Shown: positions 34,644-44,148 of the stretch, one piece after another | Position numbering within the stretch: position 1 is the first letter of the stretch | Layout of the letters: each line of letters starts with the position of its first letter | NCBI RefSeq assembly: GCF_010729485.1 | Contig: NZ_AP022609.1 | Location: forward strand, 1,488,001-1,552,000 | DNA: 64,000 nt | Source: Mycolicibacter hiberniae | GTDB taxonomy: Bacteria > Actinomycetota > Actinomycetes > Mycobacteriales > Mycobacteriaceae | Direction of reading: 5' to 3' | Position numbers and translations under genes: made by a program | Notes under the pieces: generated by a model | Told to the model about the DNA's origin: nothing | Seen by the model: only the letters and a program-made list of their open reading frames with translations | Database searches by the model: none

Positions 34644-35315
34644 TCAGCCGAAGCAGGCCAACGCTCCGCGGCCGACATGCAGGGTCTGGCCGGTGATGTG
34701 CCGAGCCGCTGGAGAGGTCAAAAACACCGCAAGACGGGCGATTTCGGCCGCGCCGCTCGGAGGCACGCGGGTCAGCCCGTCATAGCCGGGCCGGGCGCCG
34801 TCGCCGGCAGCGACCACGTTGACAGTGATTCCGCGGGTGCCGAAAGCGGTGGCCTGCCCGGCGGTCCAGTTCGACAGCGCGGCCTTGACGGCGGCCTCGG
34901 CACTGCCGTCCGGCGGGTTCTCCGGCAGCACCGAAATGATGGATCCACCCGAGCGCAGATGATCGCCGACGGTCCCGACGGTCAGCACCGCGGACAGCAC
35001 GGTGGCGTCGAGCGCGCTACGCCACGCGGTGGCCTGATCGGCCAGCGAATAGCCGCGCGGATCGCCGCCCTGCCACTGGGGCGCCGGGACGTGGACGATG
35101 GTGTCGAGATGGTGTGGGAACAGCCCGCGGGCCTGCACCATGCTGGCCGGGTCGGTGGTGTCGCAGACGACGGCTTGGGCGTCGAGTTCCTTGGCGGCCA
35201 CCTCGAGTTCGGTGCTCCGCAGGCCGGCAAGCGTCACATTGTGGCCGGCCTCGCTGAATCCTTCGGCGATGACGCGACCCAATTCGGTGTCACCACCGGT
35301 GACCAGCACATCCAT
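34644..35315 (-). CDS. Short-chain dehydrogenase/reductase-like protein (Rv1856c)
   Basis: The 223-residue Rossmann-fold protein starts with VLVTGGDTELGRVIAEGF, an atypical nucleotide-binding loop. The usual catalytic YxxxK is not present; the corresponding region reads SAEAAVKAALSNWT with a lysine but no tyrosine, so classic SDR chemistry is doubtful. The C-terminal PAARHITGQTLHVGRG is typical of the family. It faces away from modA. Function unknown; it may be a degenerate SDR. Confidence 0.78.
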   Translation of the reverse strand: MDVLVTGGDTELGRVIAEGFSEAGHNVTLAGLRSTELEVAAKELDAQAVVCDTTDPASMVQARGLFPHHLDTIVHVPAPQWQGGDPRGYSLADQATAWRSALDATVLSAVLTVGTVGDHLRSGGSIISVLPENPPDGSAEAAVKAALSNWTAGQATAFGTRGITVNVVAAGDGARPGYDGLTRVPPSGAAEIARLAVFLTSPAARHITGQTLHVGRGALACFG

Positions 35316-35480
35316 CGGTAGGTCCTCCTCGTGTTCGCAGCTATGTTACTGGACAGTAGCGGGTTGGTGGTGCTGTGCCGAAACTCGGCACAGACACAAT
35401 CCGGCCACAGTCCGGCAGCGTGCGGTGCAGCGGGCGCAACGACCCACGTCGCGGTGGCGCGTCATGCTTGCTGTCGCCGT

Positions 35481-35486
35481 TAGGCT
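35481..35486 (+). promoter_or_regulatory. -10 element TAGGCT, probable leaderless modA transcript
   Basis: TAGGCT ends 7 bases before the modA ATG (35494), placing the expected transcription start at or next to the start codon. No Shine-Dalgarno precedes this ATG. Confidence 0.5.
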
Positions 35487-35493
35487 GCGTGCT

Positions 35494-36249
35494 ATGCGAC
35501 GTTGCAGGTCGGTGTGCGGTGCGGTGGCCGCCATGCTGGTGGGGGGCCTGACCGCCTGCAGTTCCGGCCCCGCGGGGTCGTCGATCACGGTGTTCGCCGC
35601 GGCTTCGCTGGAGCCGGTCTTCATCGAGCTCGCCACGCGGTTCGGCGCCGATCACCCGGGCGTGACGGTTGCCTTCAACTTCGCCGGGTCATCCGACCTA
35701 GCCACCCAGCTGGTGCAGGGCGCTCGCGCCGACGTCTTCGCCTCGGCCAACACCACCCAGATGGACAACATCGCGCAGGCCGATCTGCTGGACGGCGCGG
35801 CGGTGCCCTTCGCCACGAACACGCTGGTGATCGTGACGGAGCCGGGCAACCCGCATGCCGTGGGCTCCTTGGCCGACCTGGCCGCTCCCGGGCTGTCCGT
35901 GGTGGTGTGCCAGGTGCCGGTGCCCTGCGGGGCGGCCACCCGCACCGTCGCCGAGGTCGCCGGGGTCGCGCTGCATCCGGTCAGCGAGGAACCCTCGGTC
36001 ACCGACGTCCTCAACAAGGTCACCACCGGACAGGCCGACGCCGGTGTCGTGTACCGCACCGAGGCGCAGCACGCCGCGGACAAGGTGACCACCGTGGAGT
36101 TCCCCGAGGCCGCCAGGGCGGTCAATACCTATCCGATCGCCGTGCTGCGGGAGACATCCCATGTGGGGCAGGCCCGCGCTTTCGTGGATCTGGTCACCGG
36201 CGAGACAGGACGCACGATCTTGCGCGCAGCCGGTTTCGGTAGGCCCTGA
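35494..36249 (+). CDS. modA: Molybdate ABC transporter, substrate-binding lipoprotein
   Basis: The 251-residue protein is a lipoprotein: signal peptide with lipobox LTAC (Cys at residue ~25). The periplasmic-binding fold begins [17 protein letters not shown] and contains [13 protein letters not shown] and [13 protein letters not shown], the oxyanion-binding blocks of ModA. It delivers molybdate to ModBC for molybdopterin enzymes. ATG 35494 is favoured by the adjacent -10 element; an ATG at 35464 is in frame but has no better support. modB starts 5 bases downstream. Confidence 0.92.
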   Translation: MRRCRSVCGAVAAMLVGGLTACSSGPAGSSITVFAAASLEPVFIELATRFGADHPGVTVAFNFAGSSDLATQLVQGARADVFASANTTQMDNIAQADLLDGAAVPFATNTLVIVTEPGNPHAVGSLADLAAPGLSVVVCQVPVPCGAATRTVAEVAGVALHPVSEEPSVTDVLNKVTTGQADAGVVYRTEAQHAADKVTTVEFPEAARAVNTYPIAVLRETSHVGQARAFVDLVTGETGRTILRAAGFGRP

Positions 36250-36254
36250 GCGGC

Positions 36255-37046
36255 ATGGTCGGCCGGCCTGATGACCTGCCGCGCTGGGTCTATGTGCCCG
36301 CCGCCCTCGGCGCGGCATTCGTGGTGTTGCCGCTGGCCGGGATCGCGGTCAAAGTCGACTGGCCGCATTTCTGGTCACTGATCAGCAGCCCATCGGCCAC
36401 CACGGCACTGCAACTGAGCCTGCGCACAGCGGCGGCCAGCACCGTGCTGTGCGTGCTCCTGGGAGTGCCGATGGCCTTGGTGCTGGCGCGCAGTCGCGCG
36501 GCGGTGGTGCGGATCCTGCGACCGCTGGTGCTGCTGCCGCTGGTCTTGCCGCCGGTGGTGGGTGGCATCGCGCTGTTGTACGCCTTCGGCAGGCTGGGGC
36601 TGCTGGGCCGGTACCTGGAAGCGGCCGGGGTCCACATCGCCTTCACCACCACCGCGGTGGTGCTGGCACAGACGTTCGTGTCGCTGCCGTTCCTGGTGAT
36701 CGCCCTCGAAGGTGCGGCGCGGACGGCCGGCGCCGATTACGAGCTGGTGGCGGCCACGTTGGGCGCCCGGCCCAGCGCCGTCTGGTGGCGCGTCACGCTG
36801 CCGCTGTTGACCCCCGGCCTGGTCTCCGGATCGGTGTTGGCGTTCGCTCGCTCCCTCGGAGAGTTCGGGGCGACGCTGACCTTCGCCGGATCCCTCGAAG
36901 GTGTCACCCGGACCCTGCCGCTGGCCATCTACCTGCAGCGGGTGTCCGACGCGGAGGCCGCAGCGGCCATGTCGCTGTTGTTGGTGGCCGTTGCCGTAGT
37001 GGTGGTGGGGGTGCTGGGCGCCCGGCAGTGGGGCCGCATCCGATGA
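36255..37046 (+). CDS. modB: Molybdate ABC transporter, permease
   Basis: The 263-residue permease has five to six membrane helices and the EAA loop [21 protein letters not shown] that docks on Mod[26 protein letters not shown] is cut by conserved prolines typical of ModB. Its stop overlaps the modC ATG (ATGA), so the proteins are made in a fixed ratio. It belongs to the modABC operon. Confidence 0.93.
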   Translation: MVGRPDDLPRWVYVPAALGAAFVVLPLAGIAVKVDWPHFWSLISSPSATTALQLSLRTAAASTVLCVLLGVPMALVLARSRAAVVRILRPLVLLPLVLPPVVGGIALLYAFGRLGLLGRYLEAAGVHIAFTTTAVVLAQTFVSLPFLVIALEGAARTAGADYELVAATLGARPSAVWWRVTLPLLTPGLVSGSVLAFARSLGEFGATLTFAGSLEGVTRTLPLAIYLQRVSDAEAAAAMSLLLVAVAVVVVGVLGARQWGRIR

Positions 37047-38161
37047 GCGCCGACGCGGTGGGGCTCACCGTGCGGGCGGTGGTTCCCGAGCGCGGCCTGG
37101 ACGTCCGTCTGAATCTGGCGCCGGGCGAGATTCTGGCGGTGCTGGGGCCCAACGGGGCGGGAAAGTCCACGCTGCTGCACGTGATAGCGGGTCTGGTGCA
37201 GCCCGATGACGGGCTGGTGCGGGCGGGGGACCGGATTTTGACCGATACCGGAGCCGGGGTGCGGGTGGCCACCTTCGCGCGGCGGATCGGTCTGCTGCTG
37301 CAGGACCCGCTGCTGTTTCCGCACCTGAATGTGGCGGCCAACGTGGCGTTCGGCGCGCAGCGCCCCCGGTACCGCCCGCCATGGCGACGGGCGGGTGCGC
37401 ATGCGGTGGCGGCGCCGTGGCTGCGAGCGGTCGGCGCCGAGGGACTGGCCGGGCGGCGGCCCCACCAGCTGTCCGGGGGACAGGCGCAGCGGGTCGCGAT
37501 CGCGCGGGCCCTGGCCGCCGAACCGGAGGTGCTGTTGCTCGACGAGCCGCTGTCCGGTCTTGACGTCGGCGCGGCGTCCGCGGTGCGCAGGGTGTTGCGC
37601 GATGTGCTCGGCGCCGCCGGCCGCACCACCGTGCTGGTCACCCACGACCTGCTCGACGTCTTCGCGCTGGCCGACCGCGTGCTGGTCCTCGAATCGGGCC
37701 GGGTCGCCGAGGTCGGCCGTACCGCCGACGTGTTGGCCGCGCCGCGGAGCCGGTTCGGCGCCCAGATCGCGGGATTCAACCTGGTCGCCGGGGTCCTTGA
37801 CGACGCCGGCGTGTTGCACACCGGCTGGGGGGAGACCTGGCGCGGGAAACCCGGCGATGGTGTGGAACCGGGCCGGCCGGCGGTCGCGGTGAGTGCACCC
37901 CAGGCGGTAGCGGTCTATCGCGAGCGTCCGGGACCCGGCAGCCCGCGCAATGTCGTCCAGGTGACCCTGGCCGGGCTCGAGGTCCGGGGCAGTACGGTTT
38001 CGGTCCGCGGTGTCGAACAGCCGGATGGAGCGCCGGGATTGGCCGCGGACATCACCGCGGATGCGGCCGCCGAACTGCGCCTGGCGCCGGGGGAGACCGT
38101 CTGGTTCGGGGTCAAAGCCCAGGAGGTGACGCTGCGCGCGACACACCCTGGTGCGGCGTAA
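37043..38161 (+). CDS. modC: Molybdate ABC transporter, ATPase
   Basis: Start ATG 37043 overlaps the modB TGA. The 372-residue ATPase has Walker [10 protein letters not shown] (residues 35-43), signature LSGGQ, Walker [12 protein letters not shown] and the switch His in VLVTHDLLD. The C-terminal ~70 residues are a TOBE/MOP molybdate-binding domain ([36 protein letters not shown]), which can inhibit transport at high molybdate. Translation upstream of ATG 37043 in the same frame is not real; it lies in modB. Confidence 0.93.
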   Translation: MSADAVGLTVRAVVPERGLDVRLNLAPGEILAVLGPNGAGKSTLLHVIAGLVQPDDGLVRAGDRILTDTGAGVRVATFARRIGLLLQDPLLFPHLNVAANVAFGAQRPRYRPPWRRAGAHAVAAPWLRAVGAEGLAGRRPHQLSGGQAQRVAIARALAAEPEVLLLDEPLSGLDVGAASAVRRVLRDVLGAAGRTTVLVTHDLLDVFALADRVLVLESGRVAEVGRTADVLAAPRSRFGAQIAGFNLVAGVLDDAGVLHTGWGETWRGKPGDGVEPGRPAVAVSAPQAVAVYRERPGPGSPRNVVQVTLAGLEVRGSTVSVRGVEQPDGAPGLAADITADAAAELRLAPGETVWFGVKAQEVTLRATHPGAA

Positions 38162-38184
38162 CTTGCGTACCGATGGCAACACGG

Positions 38185-38190
38185 TAGTTT
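38185..38190 (+). promoter_or_regulatory. -10 element TAGTTT, probable leaderless apa transcript
   Basis: TAGTTT ends 7 bases before the apa ATG (38198), and no ribosome-binding site precedes the ATG. Confidence 0.5.
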
Positions 38191-38197
38191 TTCTGCC

Positions 38198-39040
38198 ATG
38201 AAGCAGGTGGACCTGACCTCACGGGGCATCCGGGCGATGGCAGCGACCGCGCTCGCCGGTGCATTGGCATTTGCGGTCGCGGCGCCGGTACACGCGGATC
38301 CGGTCCCGCCGCCTCCCGCCCCACCCAGCGCGGAAACCGCGCCCGCAGACCCGAACGCCCCCGCGCCCGCCGCCGAGCCGGCCGCCCCTGAGTTGGGCCG
38401 AGTCGACGACGTCGCGGGCGGTCTGAGCTTCGTGCTGCCGGCCGGTTGGGTGCAGTCCGACACCACCCACCTCGAATACGGCTCGTCGCTGTTGAGCAAG
38501 AAGACCGGTGACCCGATGCTGCCGGGCCAGCCGGCGCCGGTGGCCAACGACACCAGGATCGTGCTCGGAAAGCTCGACCAGCGGCTGTATGCCAGTGCCG
38601 AGACCGACAACGCCAAGGCCGCCACCCGCCTGGGGTCGGACATGGGCGAGTTCTTCATGCCGTACCCCGGCACGCGCGCCAACCAGGTGAGCGCCCCGCT
38701 CAACGGGGGCGGCCTGACCGGCAGCGCCTCCTACTACGAGGTCAAGTTCACCGATCCCGCCAAGCCCGTCGGCCAGATCTGGAGCGGCGTGATCGGTGTA
38801 CCGCCGGCCGGCGACGCCGCCGGTCCGCAGACCGAGCGCTGGTTCGTGGTGTGGCTGGGCACCGCCAACAACCCGGTGGACACCAACGCGGCCATCGCGC
38901 TGGCCGAATCCATCCGGCCCCTGGCGCCGCCGCCCGCCGAGCAGGTTCCCGGCTCGGTTCCCGGCCCGGTTCCCGGCCCGCCGGACGCCGCCCCACCGGC
39001 TGGTCCCGCGCCTGCTGCGGGGCCCGCGCCCGCAGCCTGA
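38198..39040 (+). CDS. apa: Alanine/proline-rich secreted antigen Apa (MPT32, fibronectin-attachment protein)
   Basis: The 280-residue protein has a signal peptide ending near VAAPVHA (residue ~33), a Pro/Ala-rich N-terminal linker, a folded core ([20 protein letters not shown] through [18 protein letters not shown]) and a Pro/Ala/Gly-rich tail. In M. tuberculosis Apa is O-mannosylated on threonines in the Pro-rich ends and binds fibronectin and SP-A. The C-terminal repeats [12 protein letters not shown] are shorter than in M. tuberculosis Apa. It follows modC, as in the reference order. Confidence 0.93.
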   Translation: MKQVDLTSRGIRAMAATALAGALAFAVAAPVHADPVPPPPAPPSAETAPADPNAPAPAAEPAAPELGRVDDVAGGLSFVLPAGWVQSDTTHLEYGSSLLSKKTGDPMLPGQPAPVANDTRIVLGKLDQRLYASAETDNAKAATRLGSDMGEFFMPYPGTRANQVSAPLNGGGLTGSASYYEVKFTDPAKPVGQIWSGVIGVPPAGDAAGPQTERWFVVWLGTANNPVDTNAAIALAESIRPLAPPPAEQVPGSVPGPVPGPPDAAPPAGPAPAAGPAPAA

Positions 39041-39077
39041 TCACCGCGGCTTACTGCCACGACCTGAGGATCCCGCT

Positions 39078-39371
39078 ATGGCCGGAAGCTACCTCGCTGC
39101 TGCGCTGGCCCCGCCGACGTCGGTCAGCTGGCTGGCCTACGTTCTGATCGGCGGCATCGCCGGCTGGCTGGCGAACCGCATCATGAAGCGCGGCGAATCG
39201 GGCATCCTGCTCAACATCGCCATCGGAGTGATCGGCGGTTTCATCGGCGGGATGCTGCTCGGCTGGTTCGGTGTCGACGTCGAGGACGGCCGCCGGTGGT
39301 TCACCTTCTTCGTCTCCCTCGGCGGGGCCATTGTCTTGTTGTGGCTGGTCGGACTGATCCGCCGCAGGTAG
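39078..39371 (+). CDS. GlsB/YeaQ/YmgE family small membrane protein (Rv1861-like)
   Basis: The 97-residue protein has three membrane helices and the Gly-rich motif IGGIAGWLANRIMKRGESGI plus NIAIGVIGGFIGGMLLG of the transglycosylase-associated protein family. ATG 39078 follows GAGGA (39066-39070). The family is stress-associated in enterobacteria, but activity is not demonstrated. It lies between apa and adhA, as in M. tuberculosis. Confidence 0.85.
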   Translation: MAGSYLAAALAPPTSVSWLAYVLIGGIAGWLANRIMKRGESGILLNIAIGVIGGFIGGMLLGWFGVDVEDGRRWFTFFVSLGGAIVLLWLVGLIRRR

Positions 39372-39404
39372 CCGTGAGCGCGTTCCAACGCGCACCATAG
39401 GACT

Positions 39405-40430
39405 ATGGCGTCGAGGGTGGCCGGGGAGATGCTGGGCTGGCGCGTGCAGCGGCCCGGCCCGATAGACAGCAAGCCACTGGAGCGGGTCAGCACCGCGGTG
39501 CCGCGACCGCAGCCCTCGGAGCTGTTGCTGGCCGTCCACGCCTGCGGCGTGTGCCGCACCGACCTGCATGTCGCCGAAGGCGACCTTCCCGTGCACCGTC
39601 GCGGGGTGATCCCGGGCCATGAGGTGGTCGGCGAGGTCGTCGAGGTGGGGGCCGACGCCGGGACCGACTTCGCGGTGGGCGACCGGGTCGGAATCGCCTG
39701 GTTGCGGCATACCTGCGGCTCCTGCCGTTTCTGCCGCCGAGGCGATGAGAACCTGTGCCCGCGCTCCCGCTACACCGGCTGGGACGACGACGGAGGATAT
39801 GCCGAATTCGCGACTGTACCAGCGGCTTTCGCGCATCACCTGCCCGCCGGATACCGCGACACCGAGTTGGCGCCGCTGCTGTGCGCGGGGATCATCGGGT
39901 ATCGCTCGTTGCAGCGCGCGGACCTGCCGCCCGGCGGTCGGCTGGGCATCTACGGGTTCGGCGGCAGCGCGCACATCACCGCCCAGGTCGCGCTCGCCCG
40001 CGGCGCCGAGGTGCATGTGATGACGCGTGGCGCGCGGGCGCGGGAACTGGCGCTCGAGCTCGGCGTCGCCTCGGTGCAGGGCGCCGCCGACCCGCCCCCG
40101 GTGCCGCTGGACTCGGCGATCCTGTTCGCCCCGGTCGGGGAGCTGGTGTTGCCGGCCTGCGAGGCTCTGGATGCCGGCGGCACCTGCGCGATCGCCGGAA
40201 TCCACCTCAGCGACATTCCGCCGCTGAACTACCAGCGCCATCTGTTTCGGGAGCGTCAGATCCGCTCGGTCACGTCCAACACCCGCGCGGACGCCCGCGC
40301 CTTTCTGGACTTCGCCGCGGAGCACCATATCGAAGTCACCACGCCGATATACGCGCTGGACGCCGCCGACCGGGCGTTGGAGGACCTGGGCGCGGGCCGG
40401 ATCGCGGGGGCAGCGGTATTGGTGGTGTAG
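39405..40430 (+). CDS. adhA: Zinc-dependent alcohol dehydrogenase
   Basis: The 341-residue MDR-family enzyme has the catalytic zinc ligands in [10 protein letters not shown] and GHEVVGEV and the structural zinc cluster [16 protein letters not shown]. The cofactor motif is [10 protein letters not shown], a variant of GxGxxG. It oxidises alcohols or reduces aldehydes with NAD(P). The ATG is preceded by TAGGAC with no clear Shine-Dalgarno. Matches Rv1862. Confidence 0.9.
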   Translation: MASRVAGEMLGWRVQRPGPIDSKPLERVSTAVPRPQPSELLLAVHACGVCRTDLHVAEGDLPVHRRGVIPGHEVVGEVVEVGADAGTDFAVGDRVGIAWLRHTCGSCRFCRRGDENLCPRSRYTGWDDDGGYAEFATVPAAFAHHLPAGYRDTELAPLLCAGIIGYRSLQRADLPPGGRLGIYGFGGSAHITAQVALARGAEVHVMTRGARARELALELGVASVQGAADPPPVPLDSAILFAPVGELVLPACEALDAGGTCAIAGIHLSDIPPLNYQRHLFRERQIRSVTSNTRADARAFLDFAAEHHIEVTTPIYALDAADRALEDLGAGRIAGAAVLVV

Positions 40431-40446
40431 GGCCGCCGGGCTAGGG

Positions 40447-41214
40447 CTAGGACGACACCTGCCAGACAAGGGCGGCGGCAAGCGCGCCGACCCCGTTGAG
40501 CGACCAGTGCAGCGCGATCGGTGCGATCAGGCTGCCGCTGCGCCGCCGCAGCCAGCTGAACACGAATCCTGCGACCGCGGTGGCCAGCACCGCCAGCGTC
40601 ACTCCGGCGAGCATTCCGAGGAAACCGCCCCCGAAGATGCGGGTGAGGCCCACGTTGTTACTGGTCAGCCCGAGCGATGTGGCCACATGCCACAGCCCGA
40701 ACAACAGCGAACCGGCCGCCGCCACCCCGCGAAAACCCCAGGCCCGGTGCAGCGCGCCGTGCAGTGCGCCGCGGAACGCCAACTCCTCGGGAATGACGGT
40801 CTGCAACGGAATGACCACCATCGATGCCACCAGCGCGCCCGACAGCGTGGCGTAGTGGTTGTTCAAGAACATCGGCCGGGTCACCGGCAGCAGCACCCCG
40901 ACCGCGATCACCGATACCACCACCAGCACGGCGGCCAGCGCGTAGCCGAGCCCCGATCGCCAGTGCGCGCGCCCCAGGCCGAGTTCGGTCCAGGTCAGGC
41001 CGCTGTAGCGGACCAGCGCGATCAGGCCGACGGCGGTCGCCGGGACGGTCGCGACCGCTGCCCAGGGGGTGGTGAAGTGCGCGACCACATTGGCCAGGGC
41101 CAGCACCACCACCACAACGGCGACGTCGACGAACGCACGAAACCGGTTCAGCGCCGACAAATCCCCCACCAGGGGGTGCCATCCCCCCGGCGCCGCGAAT
41201 TCGTGAGCAGACAT
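40447..41214 (-). CDS. CPBP-family intramembrane glutamic/metallo-endopeptidase (Rv1863c-like)
   Basis: The 255-residue multi-pass protein has all three Abi/CPBP motifs: EExxxR at E143-E144-R148, FxxxH with H176, and HxxxN at H236-N240. This family cleaves substrates within the membrane in eukaryotes; bacterial roles range from bacteriocin self-immunity to CAAX-like processing. It is convergent with adhA. Substrate unknown. Confidence 0.87.
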   Translation of the reverse strand: MSAHEFAAPGGWHPLVGDLSALNRFRAFVDVAVVVVVLALANVVAHFTTPWAAVATVPATAVGLIALVRYSGLTWTELGLGRAHWRSGLGYALAAVLVVVSVIAVGVLLPVTRPMFLNNHYATLSGALVASMVVIPLQTVIPEELAFRGALHGALHRAWGFRGVAAAGSLLFGLWHVATSLGLTSNNVGLTRIFGGGFLGMLAGVTLAVLATAVAGFVFSWLRRRSGSLIAPIALHWSLNGVGALAAALVWQVSS

Positions 41215-41269
41215 TGGTCGAAATTCTACCCGCGGCGGCGCGGACGGGGCGGCGTCGTGACGCGCGGTA

Positions 41270-41680
41270 CTACTTGGGGCCGTGGGTCTCGCACAGCACC
41301 CGCGCCGGAGCCCCGCTGGCGCTGTTCTGGCTGACGACCTTGCCGTTGACGCTGATCGTGCAGGTCAGCGAGCCGGGTCCGGCGCTGTGGGCGCTCAGTG
41401 AGTAGGACGAGGGGCTGGTCGCATTGGTCATCGATCCGGTCAGCTGGATCGACCACGGCAGCGCGGCGTTGGTGGTGTGGGCCTGACCGCTTTGGCCCTG
41501 GTAGGTGATGTAGCCGGCGACACCTGTGCCGGTGAGGTCGTAGCGGACCGGCACCCGGGTGTGGTCCGGCGTGGCGCCCGCCGCCCCCGCACCGGCGATG
41601 GCGGCCGACGCGACGAGGGCGCCGAACAGCAACGACGTCGCCTTGCGGAGCATCCGGACGGGTGCGGGGTGAGCGGTCAT
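41270..41680 (-). CDS. Small secreted MmpS-like protein
   Basis: Start ATG 41680 gives 136 residues, with a signal-anchor or signal peptide ending near GAGAAGATP (residue ~36). The remainder matches the MmpS fold: VRYDLTGTGVAGYITYQGQ, LPWSIQLTGSM and a cysteine pair LTCTISVNG ... RVLCETHG. MmpS proteins assist MmpL lipid exporters. No MmpL gene is adjacent; instead it follows xfp by 5 bases, so it is in that transcript. Partner and cargo unknown. Confidence 0.78.
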   Translation of the reverse strand: MTAHPAPVRMLRKATSLLFGALVASAAIAGAGAAGATPDHTRVPVRYDLTGTGVAGYITYQGQSGQAHTTNAALPWSIQLTGSMTNATSPSSYSLSAHSAGPGSLTCTISVNGKVVSQNSASGAPARVLCETHGPK

Positions 41681-41685
41681 GGCCG

Positions 41686-44091
41686 TCACCTTATCTCGCC
41701 GCCTTCGCGCTCTGCGCCCGATCGCCAGGTCCAGTTGGTGATGCCCGGATCGTCCTCGCCGTGTTCGCGGGTGTAGCGCCGAGCGGCCAGCCGGGCGTCG
41801 ACCATCTGCTGGCGCAGCACCGCGCAGCGGCCGCCCAGGCTGGGCACCCGGTCGATCACGTCCATCACCAAGTGGAAGCGATCCAGGTCGTTGAGCATCA
41901 CCATGTCGAACGGCGTGGTGGTGGTGCCGCGTTCGCGGTAGCCGCGCACATGCATCTGATCGTGGTTGGCCCGTGAGTAGGTGAGCCGGTGGATCAGCCA
42001 CGGGTAGCCGTGGTAGGCGAAGATCACCGGCTTGTCGCAGGTGAACAAGGCATCGAACTCGTCGTCGGGCAAGCCGTGCGGGTGATCGGACGGCGGTTGA
42101 AGGCGCATGATGTCCACGACGTTCACCACGCGCACGGCGAGGTCGGGCAGCTCGCGGTAGAGGATGTCCGCCGCGGCCAGCGTCTCCAGGGTCGGGATGT
42201 CCCCGGCGCAGGCCAGCACCACCTCCGGCTCGCCGACGGTGGTGCCCGCCCACTCCCAGATCCCCAGCCCGCGGGTGCAGTGCGCCACCGCCGCGGGCAT
42301 GTCCAGGTACGCCAGTGCCGGTTGCTTGCCGGCGACGATGACGTTGACGTAGTCGCGGCTGCGCAGGCAGTGGTCGGCGACCGACAGCAGCGTGTTGCCG
42401 TCCGGCGGCAGGTAGACGCGCACCACCTCGGGCCGTTTGTTGGCGACCAGATCGATGAACCCCGGGTCCTGGTGCGACGCCCCGTTGTGGTCCTGACGCC
42501 AGACATGGGAGGTCAGCAGATAGTTCAGCGAGGCGATCGGCCGGCGCCATGACAGCTCGCGGCTGACGGCCAGCCATTTGGCGTGCTGGTTGAACATCGA
42601 GTCGACGATGTGCACAAATGCCTCGTAGCAGTTGAACAGCCCGTGTCGCCCGGTCAGCAGGTAACCCTCGAGCCAGCCCTGGCACAGGTGCTCGGAGAGC
42701 ACCTCCATGACCCGGCCGTCGGGGGCCAGATGGTCGTCGCACGGTTCGGTCGGCGACAACCACACCCGGTCGGTTTCGCCGAACACCGCCGAGAGCCGGT
42801 TGGACGCGGTCTCGTCGGGACCCATCAACCGGAACCGATCGCGGTTGCGGTCGATGACGTCGCGCAGGAACGTGCCGAGCACGCGGGTGGCTTCGTGGAT
42901 CTCGGTGGCCGGTCGGTTCACCGGCACCGCGTAGTCGCGGAAGTCGGGAAGGTCCAGGTCGTGAAGCAGCAGCCCGCCGTTGGCGTGCGGGTTGGCGCTC
43001 ATCCGGCGGTCGCCCCGCGGCGCCAGCGCGGCCAGCTCCGGCCGCAGGCGGCCGGCGGCGTCGAAGAGCTCCTCCGGCCGGTAGCTCTGCATCCACTGCT
43101 GGAGCTGGCGGCGGTGCCCGGAGTCGGTACGGGTCTGCGCCAGCGGCACCTGATGGGCCCGCCAGGTTCCTTCCACCTGCTGGCCGTCGACCGTCTTCGG
43201 CCCGGTCCAGCCCTTGGGGGTGCGCAACACGATCATCGGCCAGACCGGCCGCGTCGGCGTGGAGCCGGCGCGCGCGGTGTGCTGGATCGCCGCGATGTCG
43301 TCGAACGCGTCCTCGAGGGCGGCCGCCAGTGATCGATGCACCAGGGCCGGATCGTCGCCGGCGACGGTGATCGGCCGATACCCGTAACCGCGCAGCAGTG
43401 CCTCCAGCTCCGGGTGCGGAATACGGGCCAGCACCGTGGGATTGGCGATCTTGTAGCCGTTGAGATGCAGGATGGGCAGCACGGCGCCGTCCACCGCCGG
43501 GTTCAGGAATTTGTTCGAGTGCCAGCCGGCGGCCAGCGGACCGGTCTCCGCCTCGCCGTCGCCGATCACGCATGCCACCACCAGGTCCGGGTTGTCGAAG
43601 GCCGCGCCGAAGGCGTGCACCAGCGAATAGCCGAGCTCGCCGCCCTCGTGGATGGAACCCGGCGTCTGGGCGGCCACATGGCTGGGGATGCCGCCGGGAA
43701 AGGAGAACTGTCGGAACAGTTTCCGCAGCCCGTCGGTGTTGTGGCCGATACCGGTGTACACCTCGCTGTAGGTGCCCTCCAGATAGGCGTTGGCGACCAG
43801 CGCCGGCCCGCCGTGGCCGGGGCCGGTGATGAAGATGACGTTGGCGTCGCGCTCGCGGATGATCCGGTTCAGGTGCAGGTAGAGCAGGTTCAGGCCCGGT
43901 GTGGTGCCCCAGTGCCCCAGCAGCCGGGGTTTGACGTGCTCGGGCAGCAGCGGTTCGGTCAGCAGCGGATTGTCGAGCAGATAGATCTGGCCCACCGACA
44001 GATAGTTCGCGGCCCGCCAGTAGGCATCGAGGCGGGCCAGCTCATCGTCGGGGAGTGCAGGTGCGGATGGAGTGACGTCGGTTGCACTCAT
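41686..44091 (-). CDS. xfp: Phosphoketolase (xylulose 5-phosphate/fructose 6-phosphate)
   Basis: Xfp splits xylulose 5-phosphate or fructose 6-phosphate with phosphate to acetyl phosphate plus a triose or tetrose phosphate, using ThDP. Start ATG 44091 gives 801 residues, the normal length; the longer frame runs into the CoA-transferase promoter. Blocks include [35 protein letters not shown] and the C-terminal [13 protein letters not shown] do not recall a gene at this position in M. tuberculosis, so it may be lineage-specific. It is co-transcribed with the MmpS-like gene. Confidence 0.93.
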   Translation of the reverse strand: MSATDVTPSAPALPDDELARLDAYWRAANYLSVGQIYLLDNPLLTEPLLPEHVKPRLLGHWGTTPGLNLLYLHLNRIIRERDANVIFITGPGHGGPALVANAYLEGTYSEVYTGIGHNTDGLRKLFRQFSFPGGIPSHVAAQTPGSIHEGGELGYSLVHAFGAAFDNPDLVVACVIGDGEAETGPLAAGWHSNKFLNPAVDGAVLPILHLNGYKIANPTVLARIPHPELEALLRGYGYRPITVAGDDPALVHRSLAAALEDAFDDIAAIQHTARAGSTPTRPVWPMIVLRTPKGWTGPKTVDGQQVEGTWRAHQVPLAQTRTDSGHRRQLQQWMQSYRPEELFDAAGRLRPELAALAPRGDRRMSANPHANGGLLLHDLDLPDFRDYAVPVNRPATEIHEATRVLGTFLRDVIDRNRDRFRLMGPDETASNRLSAVFGETDRVWLSPTEPCDDHLAPDGRVMEVLSEHLCQGWLEGYLLTGRHGLFNCYEAFVHIVDSMFNQHAKWLAVSRELSWRRPIASLNYLLTSHVWRQDHNGASHQDPGFIDLVANKRPEVVRVYLPPDGNTLLSVADHCLRSRDYVNVIVAGKQPALAYLDMPAAVAHCTRGLGIWEWAGTTVGEPEVVLACAGDIPTLETLAAADILYRELPDLAVRVVNVVDIMRLQPPSDHPHGLPDDEFDALFTCDKPVIFAYHGYPWLIHRLTYSRANHDQMHVRGYRERGTTTTPFDMVMLNDLDRFHLVMDVIDRVPSLGGRCAVLRQQMVDARLAARRYTREHGEDDPGITNWTWRSGAEREGGEIR

Positions 44092-44136
44092 CTTGTCGAT
44101 TGTCCCGCCGAACCCGGACCCCGGCAACCGGTTCAT

Positions 44137-44142
44137 TACCCT
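44137..44142 (+). promoter_or_regulatory. -10 element TACCCT, probable leaderless CoA-transferase transcript
   Basis: TACCCT ends 6 bases before GTG 44149. No Shine-Dalgarno is present. Confidence 0.4.
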
Positions 44143-44148
44143 GTCAGC

